Source of the DNA: Streptomyces cadmiisoli | GTDB lineage: Bacteria > Actinomycetota > Actinomycetes > Streptomycetales > Streptomycetaceae | Length of the DNA stretch: 64,000 nt | Direction of reading: 5' to 3' | Assembly: GCF_003261055.1 (NCBI RefSeq) | Contig: NZ_CP030073.1 | Coordinates: forward strand, 5,208,001 to 5,272,000 | Part shown: piece after piece, positions 1 to 8,798 of the stretch | How positions within the stretch are numbered: position 1 is the first letter of the stretch | Layout of the letters: every line of letters begins with the position of its first letter | The notes under the pieces: model-generated | The model's input: only the letters and a program-made list of their open reading frames with translations | Database searches by the model: none | Told to the model about the DNA's origin: nothing | Translations under genes and position numbers: made by a program

Positions 1-1
1 G

Positions 2-394
2 CGGCAGCGGGCCGCCGCCGAGGGGCGCGAGGTGCTCGTCTGCGGCGACTGGAACATCGCCCACCAGCAGGCCGACCTGAAGAACTGGCGCGGCAACACC
101 AAGAACTCCGGCTTCCTGCCCGAGGAGCGGGAGTGGCTGGGGCGGGTCCTCGGCGCCGGGGACGGCGGGTACGTCGACGTCGTGCGGGCGCTGCACCCGG
201 ACGTGGAGGGGCCGTACACCTGGTGGTCGTACCGGGGGCGGGCCTTCGACAACGACACGGGATGGCGGATCGACCTCGCCGTGGCGACGCCGGGGCTCGC
301 CGGGCGGGCCGTCAAGGCGGTCGTCGAGCGGGCGGCCACCCACGCCGAGCGGTGGTCGGACCACGCGCCGGTGACGGTGGTCTTCGACAGGTGA
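2..394 (+). CDS. exodeoxyribonuclease III family protein (3' part only)
   Basis: The 5' end lies outside the window; the open frame already runs at base 2, so the GTG at 32 is probably internal. What remains is the C-terminal half of an exonuclease-endonuclease-phosphatase fold enzyme. Visible active-site motifs are GDWN (metal and substrate binding), a DNDTGWRID segment carrying the catalytic Asp residues, and the terminal WSDHAPV with the Asp-His pair. The family repairs DNA by AP-site incision and 3'-end cleaning. The WWSYRG segment before the DND motif is typical of the XthA branch. It ends in TGA 28 bases before the convergent MerR gene. Confidence 0.85.
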   Translation, partial: RQRAAAEGREVLVCGDWNIAHQQADLKNWRGNTKNSGFLPEEREWLGRVLGAGDGGYVDVVRALHPDVEGPYTWWSYRGRAFDNDTGWRIDLAVATPGLAGRAVKAVVERAATHAERWSDHAPVTVVFDR

Positions 395-422
395 TGCCGG
401 GGGGCCGCGCCTGCCGGAGCGG

Positions 423-1067
423 CTACGCGCCCTCGCGCAGCCTGCGGTCCATGGCCAGGGACAGCTCCGCCTCGACGACGCTCCGGGCGAGCGGGCGCAG
501 CCGCGGCAGGTCCTCCTCGGAGGCGTGCCGCAGGACCAGTTCGGCGAAGAGTCCGGCCAGGGCGTCGGCGTGCTCGCGCACCCGTCTGCCGGCCGCCAGG
601 ACCTCCGCGAGGGGGATGCCCTCGCGGACGAGCTCGGAGGAGACCTCCAGCAGGCGGCGGCTGATGTGGACGATCTCCTCGCCGTCGGTGCCCAGATAGC
701 CGAGCTCCAGGGCGGCCGCCAGGTTCTCGGGGGTGACCTGGCCCGCGAAGTGGTCGGCGAGTTCCTCGGGGGTGAGGCGGACCGGGGTCTCCTCGGTCGG
801 GGCGCCCAGCCCGAGCAGGTCGCCGACGTCCCGGCCGTGGTCGAACGCCTCGGCGAGTTCGGCGATGCCGCTGAGGGTGTGGCCGCGGTCGAGCAGTGCG
901 CCGATCGTCCGCAGCCGGGCCAGGTGCTGGTCGTCGTACCAGGCGATACGGCCCTGTCGGCGGGGTGGCGGAATCAGCTTGCGCTCGCGGTAGAAGCGCA
1001 GGGTGCGCACCGTGATGCCGGCCAGTCGGGCCAGCTCCTCCATGCGGTACTCACGCTTGTCTGCCAC
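423..1067 (-). CDS. MerR family transcriptional regulator
   Basis: This 214-residue protein has a MerR winged helix at the N-terminus: MEELARLAGITVRTLRFYRERKL-like helix-turn-helix at about residues 9-31, then RRQGRIAWYD and the HLARLRTI wing to about residue 75. The C-terminal 130 residues are a Leu/Glu-rich helical effector region without the Cys cluster of metal sensors, so a metal role is not supported. GTG at 1067 is preferred because AGGG lies 7 bases upstream; an ATG at 1043 would remove residues before the helix-turn-helix. It is divergent from the monooxygenase operon and two palindromes lie between them, so control of that operon and itself is the natural inference. Confidence 0.85.
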   Translation of the reverse strand: MADKREYRMEELARLAGITVRTLRFYRERKLIPPPRRQGRIAWYDDQHLARLRTIGALLDRGHTLSGIAELAEAFDHGRDVGDLLGLGAPTEETPVRLTPEELADHFAGQVTPENLAAALELGYLGTDGEEIVHISRRLLEVSSELVREGIPLAEVLAAGRRVREHADALAGLFAELVLRHASEEDLPRLRPLARSVVEAELSLAMDRRLREGA

Positions 1068-1084
1068 GCCCGCACCCTATGTCG

Positions 1085-1170
1085 TACCGTCGGTAACTTT
1101 CCTCGCGCCGACCCCTACCGATCGGTACGGCTCTCCTCTACTCTCCCGATTGTGCCAGTGAACACTGGCA
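1085..1170. promoter_or_regulatory. divergent operator region between merR and the monooxygenase operon
   Basis: Three dyads sit in the 146 bases between the divergent starts: TACCGTCGGTA (1085-1095), the perfect palindrome TACCGATCGGTA (1116-1127), and TGCCAGTG-AA-CACTGGCA (1153-1170). A TACTCT -10-like hexamer lies at 1139-1144. The first two share TACCG/CGGTA half-sites and are the likely MerR sites. The third has a different sequence and may bind another regulator. Assignment of binding proteins is inference. Confidence 0.5.
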
Positions 1171-1213
1171 GAGTCGCGGTGCGCGAAGTCGCGTGGCATG
1201 GAGGGGCGTCGGT

Positions 1214-2731
1214 ATGGCCGAGCACGAGCATGTACGGGTGGCGGTCGTGGGGTCCGGCTTCGGCGGACTCGGGGCGGCCGTGCGGCTGCGCCGGGAGGGG
1301 GTCACCGACTTCGTCGTCCTGGAACGGGCCGACAGCGTCGGCGGCACCTGGCGGGACAACAGCTATCCGGGGTGCGCCTGCGACGTGCCCTCGCACCTGT
1401 ACTCGTTCTCCTTCGCGCCCCATCCCGACTGGCCGCGCACCTTCTCCGGGCAGGAGCACATCCGCGCCTATCTGGAGCACGTCACGGACGTGTTCCGGCT
1501 GCGCCCGCATCTGCGCTTCAACTGCGAGGTCAAGAAGATGACCTGGGACCCGCAGGGGCTGCGCTGGGACATCGAGACCAGCTCCGGCCGGCTCACCGCC
1601 GACCTCGTGGTCTCCGCCACCGGGCCGCTGTCCGACCCGAAGGTGCCGGACATCCCCGGACTCGACACCTTCCCCGGCAAGGTCTTCCACTCCGCGCGCT
1701 GGGACCACGACTACGACCTGCGCGGCAAGCGGGTCGCCATGGTCGGCACCGGCGCGTCCGCCATCCAGATCGTGCCGGCCATCCAGCCCGAGGTGGAACG
1801 GCTCACCGTCCTGCAGCGCACCCCGCCGTGGGTGATGCCGCGCATCGACCGCGCGATCACCGGGCCCGAGCGGTGGCTGCACCGCCGGCTGCCCTTCACC
1901 GCGCAGGCGCGGCGCGGACTGCTGTGGGGCATCCGCGAGTTGCAGGTCCAGGCGTTCACCAAGCATCCCGATCAGCTGGGCGTCGTCGAGCAGCTGGCCA
2001 GGCGCAACATGGCCCGTGCCGTCAAGGACCCGGACCTGCGCGCCCGGCTCACCCCCGACTACCGCATCGGCTGCAAGCGGATCCTGCTGTCCAGCGAGTA
2101 CTACCCGGCCCTGACCCGTCCCAATGTGGACGTCGTCGCCGGCGGGCTCGCCGAGGTGCGCGACTCGACGGTGGTCGCCGCGGACGGCACCCGCGCCGAG
2201 GTCGACGCGATCATCTTCGGCACGGGCTTCCACGTCACCGACATGCCGATCGCCGACCGGGTCGTCGGAGCGGACGGCCGGACCCTCGCCGAGGTCTGGA
2301 AGGACGGCATGGAGGCGCTGCGCGGTGCCTCCGCCGCGGGGTTCCCCAACTGGATGACGATCATCGGCCCCAACACGGGCCTCGGGAACTCGTCCATGAT
2401 CCTGATGATCGAGTCCCAGCTGAACTACCTGGCCGACTTCGTACGGCAGTTGGACGTGCTCGGCGGACGGGTCGCGCTCGACGCCCGCCCGAGCTCCGTG
2501 CACACCTGGAACCGCCGCGTGCAGGACCGGATGAAGCGCACGGTGTGGAACACCGGCGGCTGCACCAGCTGGTACCTCGACGCGGCCGGCCGCAACACGA
2601 CCATCTGGCCCGGTACGACCTCGGAGTTCCGGCGGGCGACCCGGCGGGTGGACCTCTCCGAGTACACGGTGCTCCGGGCGCCCGCCCGGGCGACGGCCGG
2701 CGAGCAGGACACCGTGGAGGCCGCGATATGA
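1214..2731 (+). CDS. flavin-containing / Baeyer-Villiger-type monooxygenase
   Basis: A 505-residue NAD(P)H- and FAD-dependent monooxygenase. GSGFGG near residue 13 is the FAD Rossmann motif, GTGASA in the middle is the NADPH motif, and FPGKVFHSARWD matches the Baeyer-Villiger fingerprint FxGxxxHxxxW(P/D). It should add one oxygen atom to a carbonyl or soft nucleophile; the substrate is not evident. ATG at 1214 is chosen because GGAGGGG (1200-1206) lies 7 bases upstream; a GTG at 1193 would place that site inside the gene. The stop overlaps the next start by 4 bases, so it is translationally coupled to a hydrolase and a dehydrogenase. The trio resembles the mycobacterial mymA cluster (MymA, LipR, SadH). 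Confidence 0.88.
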   Translation: MAEHEHVRVAVVGSGFGGLGAAVRLRREGVTDFVVLERADSVGGTWRDNSYPGCACDVPSHLYSFSFAPHPDWPRTFSGQEHIRAYLEHVTDVFRLRPHLRFNCEVKKMTWDPQGLRWDIETSSGRLTADLVVSATGPLSDPKVPDIPGLDTFPGKVFHSARWDHDYDLRGKRVAMVGTGASAIQIVPAIQPEVERLTVLQRTPPWVMPRIDRAITGPERWLHRRLPFTAQARRGLLWGIRELQVQAFTKHPDQLGVVEQLARRNMARAVKDPDLRARLTPDYRIGCKRILLSSEYYPALTRPNVDVVAGGLAEVRDSTVVAADGTRAEVDAIIFGTGFHVTDMPIADRVVGADGRTLAEVWKDGMEALRGASAAGFPNWMTIIGPNTGLGNSSMILMIESQLNYLADFVRQLDVLGGRVALDARPSSVHTWNRRVQDRMKRTVWNTGGCTSWYLDAAGRNTTIWPGTTSEFRRATRRVDLSEYTVLRAPARATAGEQDTVEAAI

Positions 2732-3663
2732 GCCGCCTGCTGCACGTCTCCTCGGGCCCCTACGCCCCGCCCGTCCCCGCCCGCGAACTGACCGTCGTCT
2801 CCGCCGACGGCGCCCGGCTGCACGCCGAGGTGCACGGTGCCGAGGACGCGCCGCCCGTCGTACTGGTCCACGGCTGGACCTGCTCCACCGCGTTCTGGGC
2901 GGCGCAGATCCGGGAACTCGCCGCCGACCACCGGGTCATCGCCTACGACCAGCGCGGCCACGGCCGCAGCCCCGCGAGCCCGGCGTGCAGCACCGAGGCG
3001 CTCGCCGATGACCTGGAAGCCGTTCTGGCCGCGACGCTCGCGCCCGCCGAACGGGCCGTGATCGCCGGGCACTCGATGGGCGGCATGACGGTACTGGCGG
3101 CCTCGGCGCGCGAGGGGTTCCGGGAGCACGCCGCGGCCGTCCTGCTGTGCAGCACGGGCAGTTCACGGCTGGTCGCCGAGTCGACGGTGCTGCCGCTGCG
3201 CGCGGGCCGGCTGCGCACCGCGCTGACCCGTCGCGTCCTCGGCTCGCGCGCCCCGCTCGGCCCGGTCACGCCGCTCGCCCGGCGGATCCTCAAGTACGCC
3301 ACGATGGGCGCCGGTTCGGCGCCCCACATGGTGGAGGCGTGCGCGCGCATCGTGCACGCCTGCCCGCGCCGGGTGCGGCACGCCTGGGCGCACGTACTGG
3401 CGCTGCTCGAGCTCGACGAAGCGGTGCGGGCGCTCGCGGTGCCGACCGAGGTGGTCGTGGGCTCGCACGACCGGCTCACGCCGCCGGTGCACGCCCGGGC
3501 GCTGGTCGCCGCGCTGCCGAGGTGCGTCGGACTGACCGAACTGCCCGGGCTCGGCCACATGACGCCGGTGGAGGCGCCCGAACTGGTCAGCGGCCGCATC
3601 CGGGAACTGGTCACCACGTACACGAACAGCGCGGCGGACGCCGACGTGAAGGAGGGGGCATGA
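2728..3663 (+). CDS. alpha/beta hydrolase
   Basis: A 311-residue alpha/beta-hydrolase-fold enzyme. VVLVHGWTC forms the oxyanion loop, GHSMGG carries the nucleophilic Ser, the acidic residue is likely in the GSHDRLTPP segment, and the catalytic His is in GLGHMTPVEAP. A helical lid of about 100 residues follows the nucleophile. The start ATG overlaps the monooxygenase stop by 4 bases, and its own stop overlaps the following dehydrogenase start by 4 bases. In mymA-type clusters the hydrolase (LipR-like) is thought to cleave an ester, possibly the Baeyer-Villiger product; that sequence of reactions here is inference. Confidence 0.85.
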   Translation: MSRLLHVSSGPYAPPVPARELTVVSADGARLHAEVHGAEDAPPVVLVHGWTCSTAFWAAQIRELAADHRVIAYDQRGHGRSPASPACSTEALADDLEAVLAATLAPAERAVIAGHSMGGMTVLAASAREGFREHAAAVLLCSTGSSRLVAESTVLPLRAGRLRTALTRRVLGSRAPLGPVTPLARRILKYATMGAGSAPHMVEACARIVHACPRRVRHAWAHVLALLELDEAVRALAVPTEVVVGSHDRLTPPVHARALVAALPRCVGLTELPGLGHMTPVEAPELVSGRIRELVTTYTNSAADADVKEGA

Positions 3664-4544
3664 GCAAGGTGAGCCTGGAGGGGCAGGTCGCGGTCGTCAC
3701 CGGGGCCGCGCGGGGCGTCGGCGAGTTGCTGGCCCGCAAGCTGTCGGCGCGCGGCGCGAAGGTGGCGCTGGTGGGGCTGGAGCCGGACGCGCTCAAGCAG
3801 CTCTCCGAGCGGCTGCACGGCGACAGCGGTCACTGGTACGCCGACGTCACCGACCACGAGGCGATGGCGCGCGTCGCCGGGGAGGTCGAGGAGCGGTTCG
3901 GCAAGGTCGACGTCGTCGTCGCCAACGCCGGTGTCGCCGCCGGGGGTCCCTTCGCGGACTCCGATCCGGAGGCGTGGCGGCGCGTCATCGAGGTCAACCT
4001 GATCGGTTCGGCGGTCACGGCGCGGGCGTTCCTGCCGGTGCTGCGGGAGAGCCGCGGCTATCTGCTCCAGATCGCCTCGCTGGCCGCGATCACCCCGGCG
4101 CCCATGATGACGGCGTACTGCGCGTCCAAGTCCGGTGTGGAGGCGTACGCGCACAGTCTGCGCGCCGAGGTCGGCCACCAGGGCGTGAAGGTGGGCGTGG
4201 CGTATCTGTCGTGGACCGACACCGACATGGTGCGCGGGGCCGATCAGGACGACGTCATGCGGGAGTTGCGGCAGCGGCTGCCGTGGCCGTCGAACAAGAC
4301 CTATCCGCTCGGGCCCGCGGTGGACCGGATCGTGGCCGGGATCGAGCGGCGGTCGAGCCATGTGTACGGGCAGCGGTGGCTGCGCGGGATGCAGGGGGTG
4401 CGCGGGTATCTGCCGGGGCTCATCGGGACGGTGGGGCAGCGGGAGATGCGCCGGTTCGCGGACCGGTTGCAGGGGATGCGGACCGGGCTGGTCGGGGCGG
4501 GCGGCGCCGCCGACGAACAGGCCCGCGCTACACAGCGTAGTTGA
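3660..4544 (+). CDS. SDR family NAD(P)-dependent oxidoreductase
   Basis: A 294-residue classical short-chain dehydrogenase. TGAARGVGE is the cofactor glycine motif, VVANAG the structural NAG motif, the Ser of IASLAA and the YCASK motif supply the Ser-Tyr-Lys catalytic residues. A C-terminal extension of about 50 residues (RGMQGVRGYLPGL onward), with hydrophobic and basic character, may contact membrane or substrate. It is the last gene of the three-gene operon, overlapping the hydrolase stop by 4 bases, with GGAGGGGG upstream. An oxidoreductase acting on a lipid alcohol or ketone (SadH-like) fits the context but is not proven. Confidence 0.85.
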   Translation: MSKVSLEGQVAVVTGAARGVGELLARKLSARGAKVALVGLEPDALKQLSERLHGDSGHWYADVTDHEAMARVAGEVEERFGKVDVVVANAGVAAGGPFADSDPEAWRRVIEVNLIGSAVTARAFLPVLRESRGYLLQIASLAAITPAPMMTAYCASKSGVEAYAHSLRAEVGHQGVKVGVAYLSWTDTDMVRGADQDDVMRELRQRLPWPSNKTYPLGPAVDRIVAGIERRSSHVYGQRWLRGMQGVRGYLPGLIGTVGQREMRRFADRLQGMRTGLVGAGGAADEQARATQRS

Positions 4545-4618
4545 TCGAAATGCGGAGCGTGTCGGCCCGTGCAAATCTGGTCGAGGCCCGATCCCCTCAC
4601 CCACAACAGGAGTGAATC

Positions 4619-4846
4619 ATGGGCATGAAGGACCAGTTCCAGAACAAGGCCGAGCAGATCAAGCACCAGGCCAAGGAGCGCCACGGCCAGGAGAGCGAGC
4701 CGAGCCGTCGCGGCGACCGTCCCGGTGAGCGCCCCGGCGAGCGTCCCGGCGAGCGCCCCGGCGCCCCGCGCGAGCGCAGCCGCGAGGAGAGGCAGCGGGA
4801 GCAGGAAGAGGCGGAGGACCGCTTCGACCACGACTACGACCGGTAG
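4619..4846 (+). CDS. small highly charged protein with RPGE repeats
   Basis: A 75-residue hydrophilic protein with no hydrophobic core. The first 25 residues (MKDQFQNKAEQIKHQAKER) look like an amphipathic helix of the CsbD/small stress-protein kind. A short tandem repeat of the unit RPGE follows (about residues 34-46), then a Glu/Arg-rich tail ending DHDYDR. AGGAG about 5 bases before the ATG supports the start. It follows the dehydrogenase by 74 bases and could be co-transcribed or separate. Function unknown; a disordered stress-associated protein is the likeliest reading. Confidence 0.7.
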   Translation: MGMKDQFQNKAEQIKHQAKERHGQESEPSRRGDRPGERPGERPGERPGAPRERSREERQREQEEAEDRFDHDYDR

Positions 4847-4878
4847 TCACCGCGGCCCGGCCTCGGCCGGTTCGACGT

Positions 4879-4908
4879 GGGGCGCCCTTCCACCGCGAAG
4901 GGCGCCCC
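4879..4908. terminator. bidirectional hairpin terminator
   Basis: GGGGCGCCCTTC and GAAGGGCGCCCC form a perfect 12-bp stem with a 6-base loop between two convergent genes (the small charged protein and the tricorn protease). Confidence 0.8.
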
Positions 4909-4973
4909 GCGCCGCGTCCGCGCCCGTGTCCGTGTTCGCCTTCACGGCGCCCGCGTTCGCCCCGCTTCCGTCG

Positions 4974-7900
4974 TCACGGCCTGGGGGGCAGCTCGGGGCG
5001 GGAGCGGTCGGGTACGTCGTCCAGGTTCGGCGGTGTCGCCGCAGGGTGGCCGGCCAGCAGGTCGAGGGCCAGGCGGACCGCGTCGGCCAGTTGGGCATGG
5101 CGCCCTTCCGCCCAGTCCAGGGGGGTGCGCAGGGCCTCCACGTCGGGGGCCACGCCGTGGTTCTCGACGGACCAGCCGTAGGCGTCGAACCAGGCCGCGT
5201 TCATCGGGACGGTGATCACCGTCCCGTCGCCCAGGCGGTGACGGCCCGTCATGCCGACCACCCCGCCCCACGTCCGCTGACCGACGACCGGCCCCAGGTT
5301 CAGCAGTTTGAAGGCGGCCGTGATCATGTCGCCGTCGGAGGACGTCGCCTCGTCCGCCAGCGCCACCACCGGACCGCGCGGGGCATTGGAGGTGTACGAG
5401 ACCGGCTGGGCGTTGCGGGTGAGGTCCCAGCCCAGGATCTCGCGGGTCAGCTTCTCGATGACCAGTTCGCTGATGTGGCCGCCCGCGTTGCCGCGCACGT
5501 CCACGATGAGCGCGGGCCGGGACACCTCCACACGCAGATCGCGGTTGAACTGGGCCCAGCCCGAGCCGCCCAGGTCGGGAATGTGCAGATAGCCGCAGCC
5601 GCCGCCGCTCAGCTCCCGGACGACGGCCCGGCGTTTGGCCACCCAGTCCTGGTAGCGCAGCGGCCGCTCGTCGACGAGCGGGACGACCGCGACCCGGCGG
5701 GGCGGGCACAGGACTCCGGCCGCGACAGCGGCTTCGGCTCCAGCGCTGGTTGCGGCTCCGGCGCCGGTTCCCGTCTCGGCTCCGGCACCTGCCGGGGCTT
5801 CGGCTCCGGCTCCCGCTTCGGCTCCGGCTCCGGCGTCGGCACCCGCCGGGGATCCGGCTTCGGATTCGGCTCCGGCTCCCGTCTTGGCTCCGGCTCCGGT
5901 ATCTGCCGGGGATTCGGCTCCGGCTTGGGCATAGGTTCCTGCCGCGGCACCGGCTTCTTCCCCCGCACCGGCTTCTTCCCCCGCACCGGCTTCTTCCCCC
6001 GCACCGGCTTCGGCCTCGGCTCCGACTTCGGCCCCGGTTCCGGTTCCGGCCTTGGTTCCCGCCCCCACCTCGGCCCCGGCCTCAACACCCTCCCCGCCCC
6101 CGGCATCCGACGTGCCGTCCGGTGCCGGGCGGCGTGCGGACGGGGGCTGGACGAAGGTCAGCTCCACCGTCGTACCGCCCGCGCCCGCCAGGAGCGGATA
6201 CGGGCCGCTGACCCGGTTCACCGGGCGTCCGTCCACGTGCGTCAGGACGGCGCCCTCCCGGATGCCCGTGCCGGCCAGCGGTGAACGGGCCCTGGAGTCG
6301 GAGGAGTCGCCCGGCAGGATGCGCTTGACGGTCCAGCCGTCCTCCCGGCGGACGAAGTTGGCGCCGAGCAGGCCCTGGCGGCGCTGGTAGTGCCGCGGGC
6401 CCTCGTTGCGGCGGGCGGCGGTGACGTAGGCGTGCGAGGTGCCCAGTTCGCCCAGCATCTCGCGCAGCAGGTCGGCGAACTCGTCCGGCGACGCGACGCG
6501 GTCGACCAGCGGCCGGTACTGGTCCAGCACCCCGTCCCAGTCGATCCCGCACATCCCCGGGTCCCAGAAGTAGGCGCGGATGAGCCGGCCCGCCTCCTCG
6601 AACGCCTGGCGCCACTCGGCGCCCGGGTCCACCTCGTGCATGATGCGCCGCAGGTCGATCCAGGTCGTCGTGTCGCTGTCGCCGGCCTCCGTGGACGGCA
6701 CCGCGCGCAGGTCGCCCTCGTCGACCACGACGAGGCGGGTGCCGTCCCCGCTGATGGCGAACCAGTCCAGGTGGTCGACGAGTTCGGACTTCCTGGCCTT
6801 CGTGATGTTGAAGTACTCCAGCGTCGGGCGTCCGCTGATGTCGGCCGGGTTGACGAAGGTCTCGCCCAGCGCGCCGGAGATCGGCCAGCGCAGCCAGACC
6901 AGTCCGCCGCCCGCCACCGGGAACAGCGCGGAGTACTTGGAGGCGGTGACCGGGAAGGGGGTCACCCGGCACTCCAGGCCCTCGATCTCCACGCTCGCCG
7001 CGCCGCCGTCACCGGGCTCCTCGTCCTCGACCGGGTCGAGTCCGCCGGCGGCCGGACGCCCGTCCGGGCTCAGGGCGAAGGGGGAGGGGGTGGCCGAGGA
7101 CAGCGGGACCAGGTAGGGGCGGCAGCCCAGCGGGAAGGACAGGTCGCCGGTGTGGACGTCGTACACCGGGTCGAAGCCGCGCCAGGAGAGGAAGGCGAGA
7201 TAGCGGCCGTCGCGGGTGAAGACCGGGTTCTCGTCCTCGAAGCGGCCGTTGGTGACGTCGACGACCAGACGGTCCTCGATCCGCGCCATCTTGATCTGCC
7301 TCAGGGAGCGCCCGATGCCCGGGTGCGACCAGGTCAGCCATGCCCCGTCCGGGGAGAAGGCGAGGTCCCGCACCGGCCCGTTGAGCGACCGGATCAGCTC
7401 GGTGACCCCGCCGCCGGATTCCTCCCCCGGGTCGACCAGCAGCAGCCGCCCGTCGTGCGCCGCGACGGCGAGCCGCTCGCCTTCCGGATCCGAGACCATC
7501 TCCAGGACACGTCCCAGCTCCCCCTGCGCCAGCCGGCGGGTCGGGCGGTCGCCGGTGGCGCGCGGGAGTTGGGCGATCTCGATGGCGTCCTCGCCCTCCG
7601 CGTCCGTCACGTAGGCCACCCGGCCGCCCGGTCCGAGCATCTCCGGGAGGCGGACCCGCACGCCCGGCGTGTCGGTGAGCGTGCGCGCCGGGCCGTCGCG
7701 GTGTGTCAGCCAGTACAGGCTCCCCCGGACGACGACCGCGCTCGCCCGGCCCGTCTCGTCGACGGAGATGCCGTCCAGGTGGTGGGCGGCGGGCACCTGG
7801 TACCTGCGGCGGCCCGCCCGGGGGCCGCTCAGGCGCACGTCCAGCCGGCGGGGCACCGAGTGCGGGGACAGGTCGTCGACCAGCCACAGGTCGCCCGCGC

Positions 7901-8630
7901 ACTGATAGACCACCCGGGTCCCGTCGCTGGACGCGTGCCGGGCGTAGAAGGCGTCGTGGTCGGTGTGCCGCCGCAGGTCGGAGCCGTCGTGAGCGCAGGA
8001 GTAGAGGTTGCCGACGCCCTCGTGGTCGGAGAGGAAGGCGATGCGGCCGGCGACGAACATGGGGGAGTGCAGATGGCCCTGGAGGCCGGCGAGCAGCCGC
8101 CGTCCGTGCAGCCACAGCCTGCCCATGGCGCCGCCGCGGTAGCGCTTCCAGGACGCCGGTTCGTGCGGCGGGGTGCCGGTCAGGAGCAGGGTGCGGCGCT
8201 CGCCGTCCAGGTCGGCGACCTGGATGTCGGCGACCGGGCCCCAGGGCAGCTTGCGGCCGGGGTCGCCGTCGGTGGAGACCTTGTAGGCCCAGGTGAAGTG
8301 GGAGAAGGGCTCACCGTGCGAGGCGACGGCGAGAATGTCGCCCTCGGGGGTCCAGCCGCAGACCTGGGTGTCCGCGCTGCCCCAGTGGGTCAGCCGCCGC
8401 CCCTCGCCGCCCTCGGCCGGCACCAGATGGATCTCCGGGACGAGGCTGCGCCAACTCGTGTACGCGATGCCGGTGCCGTCGGGCGAGAAGCGCGGGTGTC
8501 CGATCTTGGTGCGGTCGACGGTGAGCCGCCAGGCGCGGCCCGGACCGTCCAGCGGGGCGAGCCAGAGATCGTCCTCGGAGACGAAGCACAGCAGGTCACC
8601 GCTGAGGTGGGGCAAGTGCAGATAGCTCAC
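4974..8630 (-). CDS. tricorn protease (S41 family) with low-complexity insertion
   Basis: A cytoplasmic serine protease of about 1218 residues that trims oligopeptides released by the proteasome or other proteases. The N-terminal 600 residues contain the beta-propeller repeats (SPDG...[29 protein letters not shown]). A C1 domain with SHAYVTA (catalytic His), a PDZ-like domain, and the S41 core follow. The nucleophile Ser is in SSDGD, and the Glu in VENHGVAPD completes the relay. Between PDZ and S41 core sits an unusual Gly/Ala/Glu repeat insertion (see separate entry). GTG at 8630 is chosen because homologues begin [11 protein letters not shown]; the GGAG is only 2 bases away, and an upstream GTG at 8684 lacks any ribosome site, so the start is not certain. 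It is divergent from a TetR gene. Confidence 0.88.
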   Translation of the reverse strand: MSYLHLPHLSGDLLCFVSEDDLWLAPLDGPGRAWRLTVDRTKIGHPRFSPDGTGIAYTSWRSLVPEIHLVPAEGGEGRRLTHWGSADTQVCGWTPEGDILAVASHGEPFSHFTWAYKVSTDGDPGRKLPWGPVADIQVADLDGERRTLLLTGTPPHEPASWKRYRGGAMGRLWLHGRRLLAGLQGHLHSPMFVAGRIAFLSDHEGVGNLYSCAHDGSDLRRHTDHDAFYARHASSDGTRVVYQCAGDLWLVDDLSPHSVPRRLDVRLSGPRAGRRRYQVPAAHHLDGISVDETGRASAVVVRGSLYWLTHRDGPARTLTDTPGVRVRLPEMLGPGGRVAYVTDAEGEDAIEIAQLPRATGDRPTRRLAQGELGRVLEMVSDPEGERLAVAAHDGRLLLVDPGEESGGGVTELIRSLNGPVRDLAFSPDGAWLTWSHPGIGRSLRQIKMARIEDRLVVDVTNGRFEDENPVFTRDGRYLAFLSWRGFDPVYDVHTGDLSFPLGCRPYLVPLSSATPSPFALSPDGRPAAGGLDPVEDEEPGDGGAASVEIEGLECRVTPFPVTASKYSALFPVAGGGLVWLRWPISGALGETFVNPADISGRPTLEYFNITKARKSELVDHLDWFAISGDGTRLVVVDEGDLRAVPSTEAGDSDTTTWIDLRRIMHEVDPGAEWRQAFEEAGRLIRAYFWDPGMCGIDWDGVLDQYRPLVDRVASPDEFADLLREMLGELGTSHAYVTAARRNEGPRHYQRRQGLLGANFVRREDGWTVKRILPGDSSDSRARSPLAGTGIREGAVLTHVDGRPVNRVSGPYPLLAGAGGTTVELTFVQPPSARRPAPDGTSDAGGGEGVEAGAEVGAGTKAGTGTGAEVGAEAEAGAGEEAGAGEEAGAGEEAGAAAGTYAQAGAESPADTGAGAKTGAGAESEAGSPAGADAGAGAEAGAGAEAPAGAGAETGTGAGAATSAGAEAAVAAGVLCPPRRVAVVPLVDERPLRYQDWVAKRRAVVRELSGGGCGYLHIPDLGGSGWAQFNRDLRVEVSRPALIVDVRGNAGGHISELVIEKLTREILGWDLTRNAQPVSYTSNAPRGPVVALADEATSSDGDMITAAFKLLNLGPVVGQRTWGGVVGMTGRHRLGDGTVITVPMNAAWFDAYGWSVENHGVAPDVEALRTPLDWAEGRHAQLADAVRLALDLLAGHPAATPPNLDDVPDRSRPELPPRP
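5710..6105 (-). repeat. Gly/Ala/Glu repeat insertion inside the tricorn gene
   Basis: About 130 codons (near residues 840-975) encode degenerate GAGAEAG-type units, including three perfect 18-base repeats of GAGEEA (about 5949-6002). The DNA is a series of GGCTCCGG/GGCTTCGG hexamers, which also produces long spurious antisense reading frames rich in Arg-Leu. The flanking sequence is ordinary PDZ and S41 protein, so this is an expansion within a linker. Confidence 0.8.
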
Positions 8631-8701
8631 GTCTCCATGCTTTTCCGGGCCGGAGGCCGGAGCAACTCGTGCCGCCGGAGGCACGTGACGCGCGACACGT
8701 A

Positions 8702-8754
8702 CGAAACCGTTTCGTTTCGATGAATGGCTGCGCTATCGTCGTCCTGTACGAAAC
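8702..8754. promoter_or_regulatory. operator/promoter region between tricorn gene and tetR
   Basis: CGAAAC-C-GTTTCG (8702-8714) is a perfect 13-base odd palindrome, followed by a further GTTTCGA half-site, and TACGAAAC recurs at 8747-8754. The spacing and AAAC/GTTT half-sites are typical of TetR operators. The TetR gene starts 45 bases downstream, so autorepression is likely; control of the tricorn gene is possible. Confidence 0.55.
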
Positions 8755-8798
8755 AGTGCCGTTCGGCACATCCGACGGAGCAGAAGAAGGTGAGTGGC

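Noticed and set aside
4700..4770. Short direct repeats that might be a CRISPR array
   Set aside because: They are 12-base in-frame codons for RPGE in a small gene, with no spacers and no cas genes in the window.
4725..8723. Long open frames on the + strand (4725-6284, 6390-8723) opposite the tricorn gene
   Set aside because: They are Arg/Gly/Val-rich shadows from high third-position GC and from the repeat insertion; the minus strand encodes a complete protease with all catalytic motifs.
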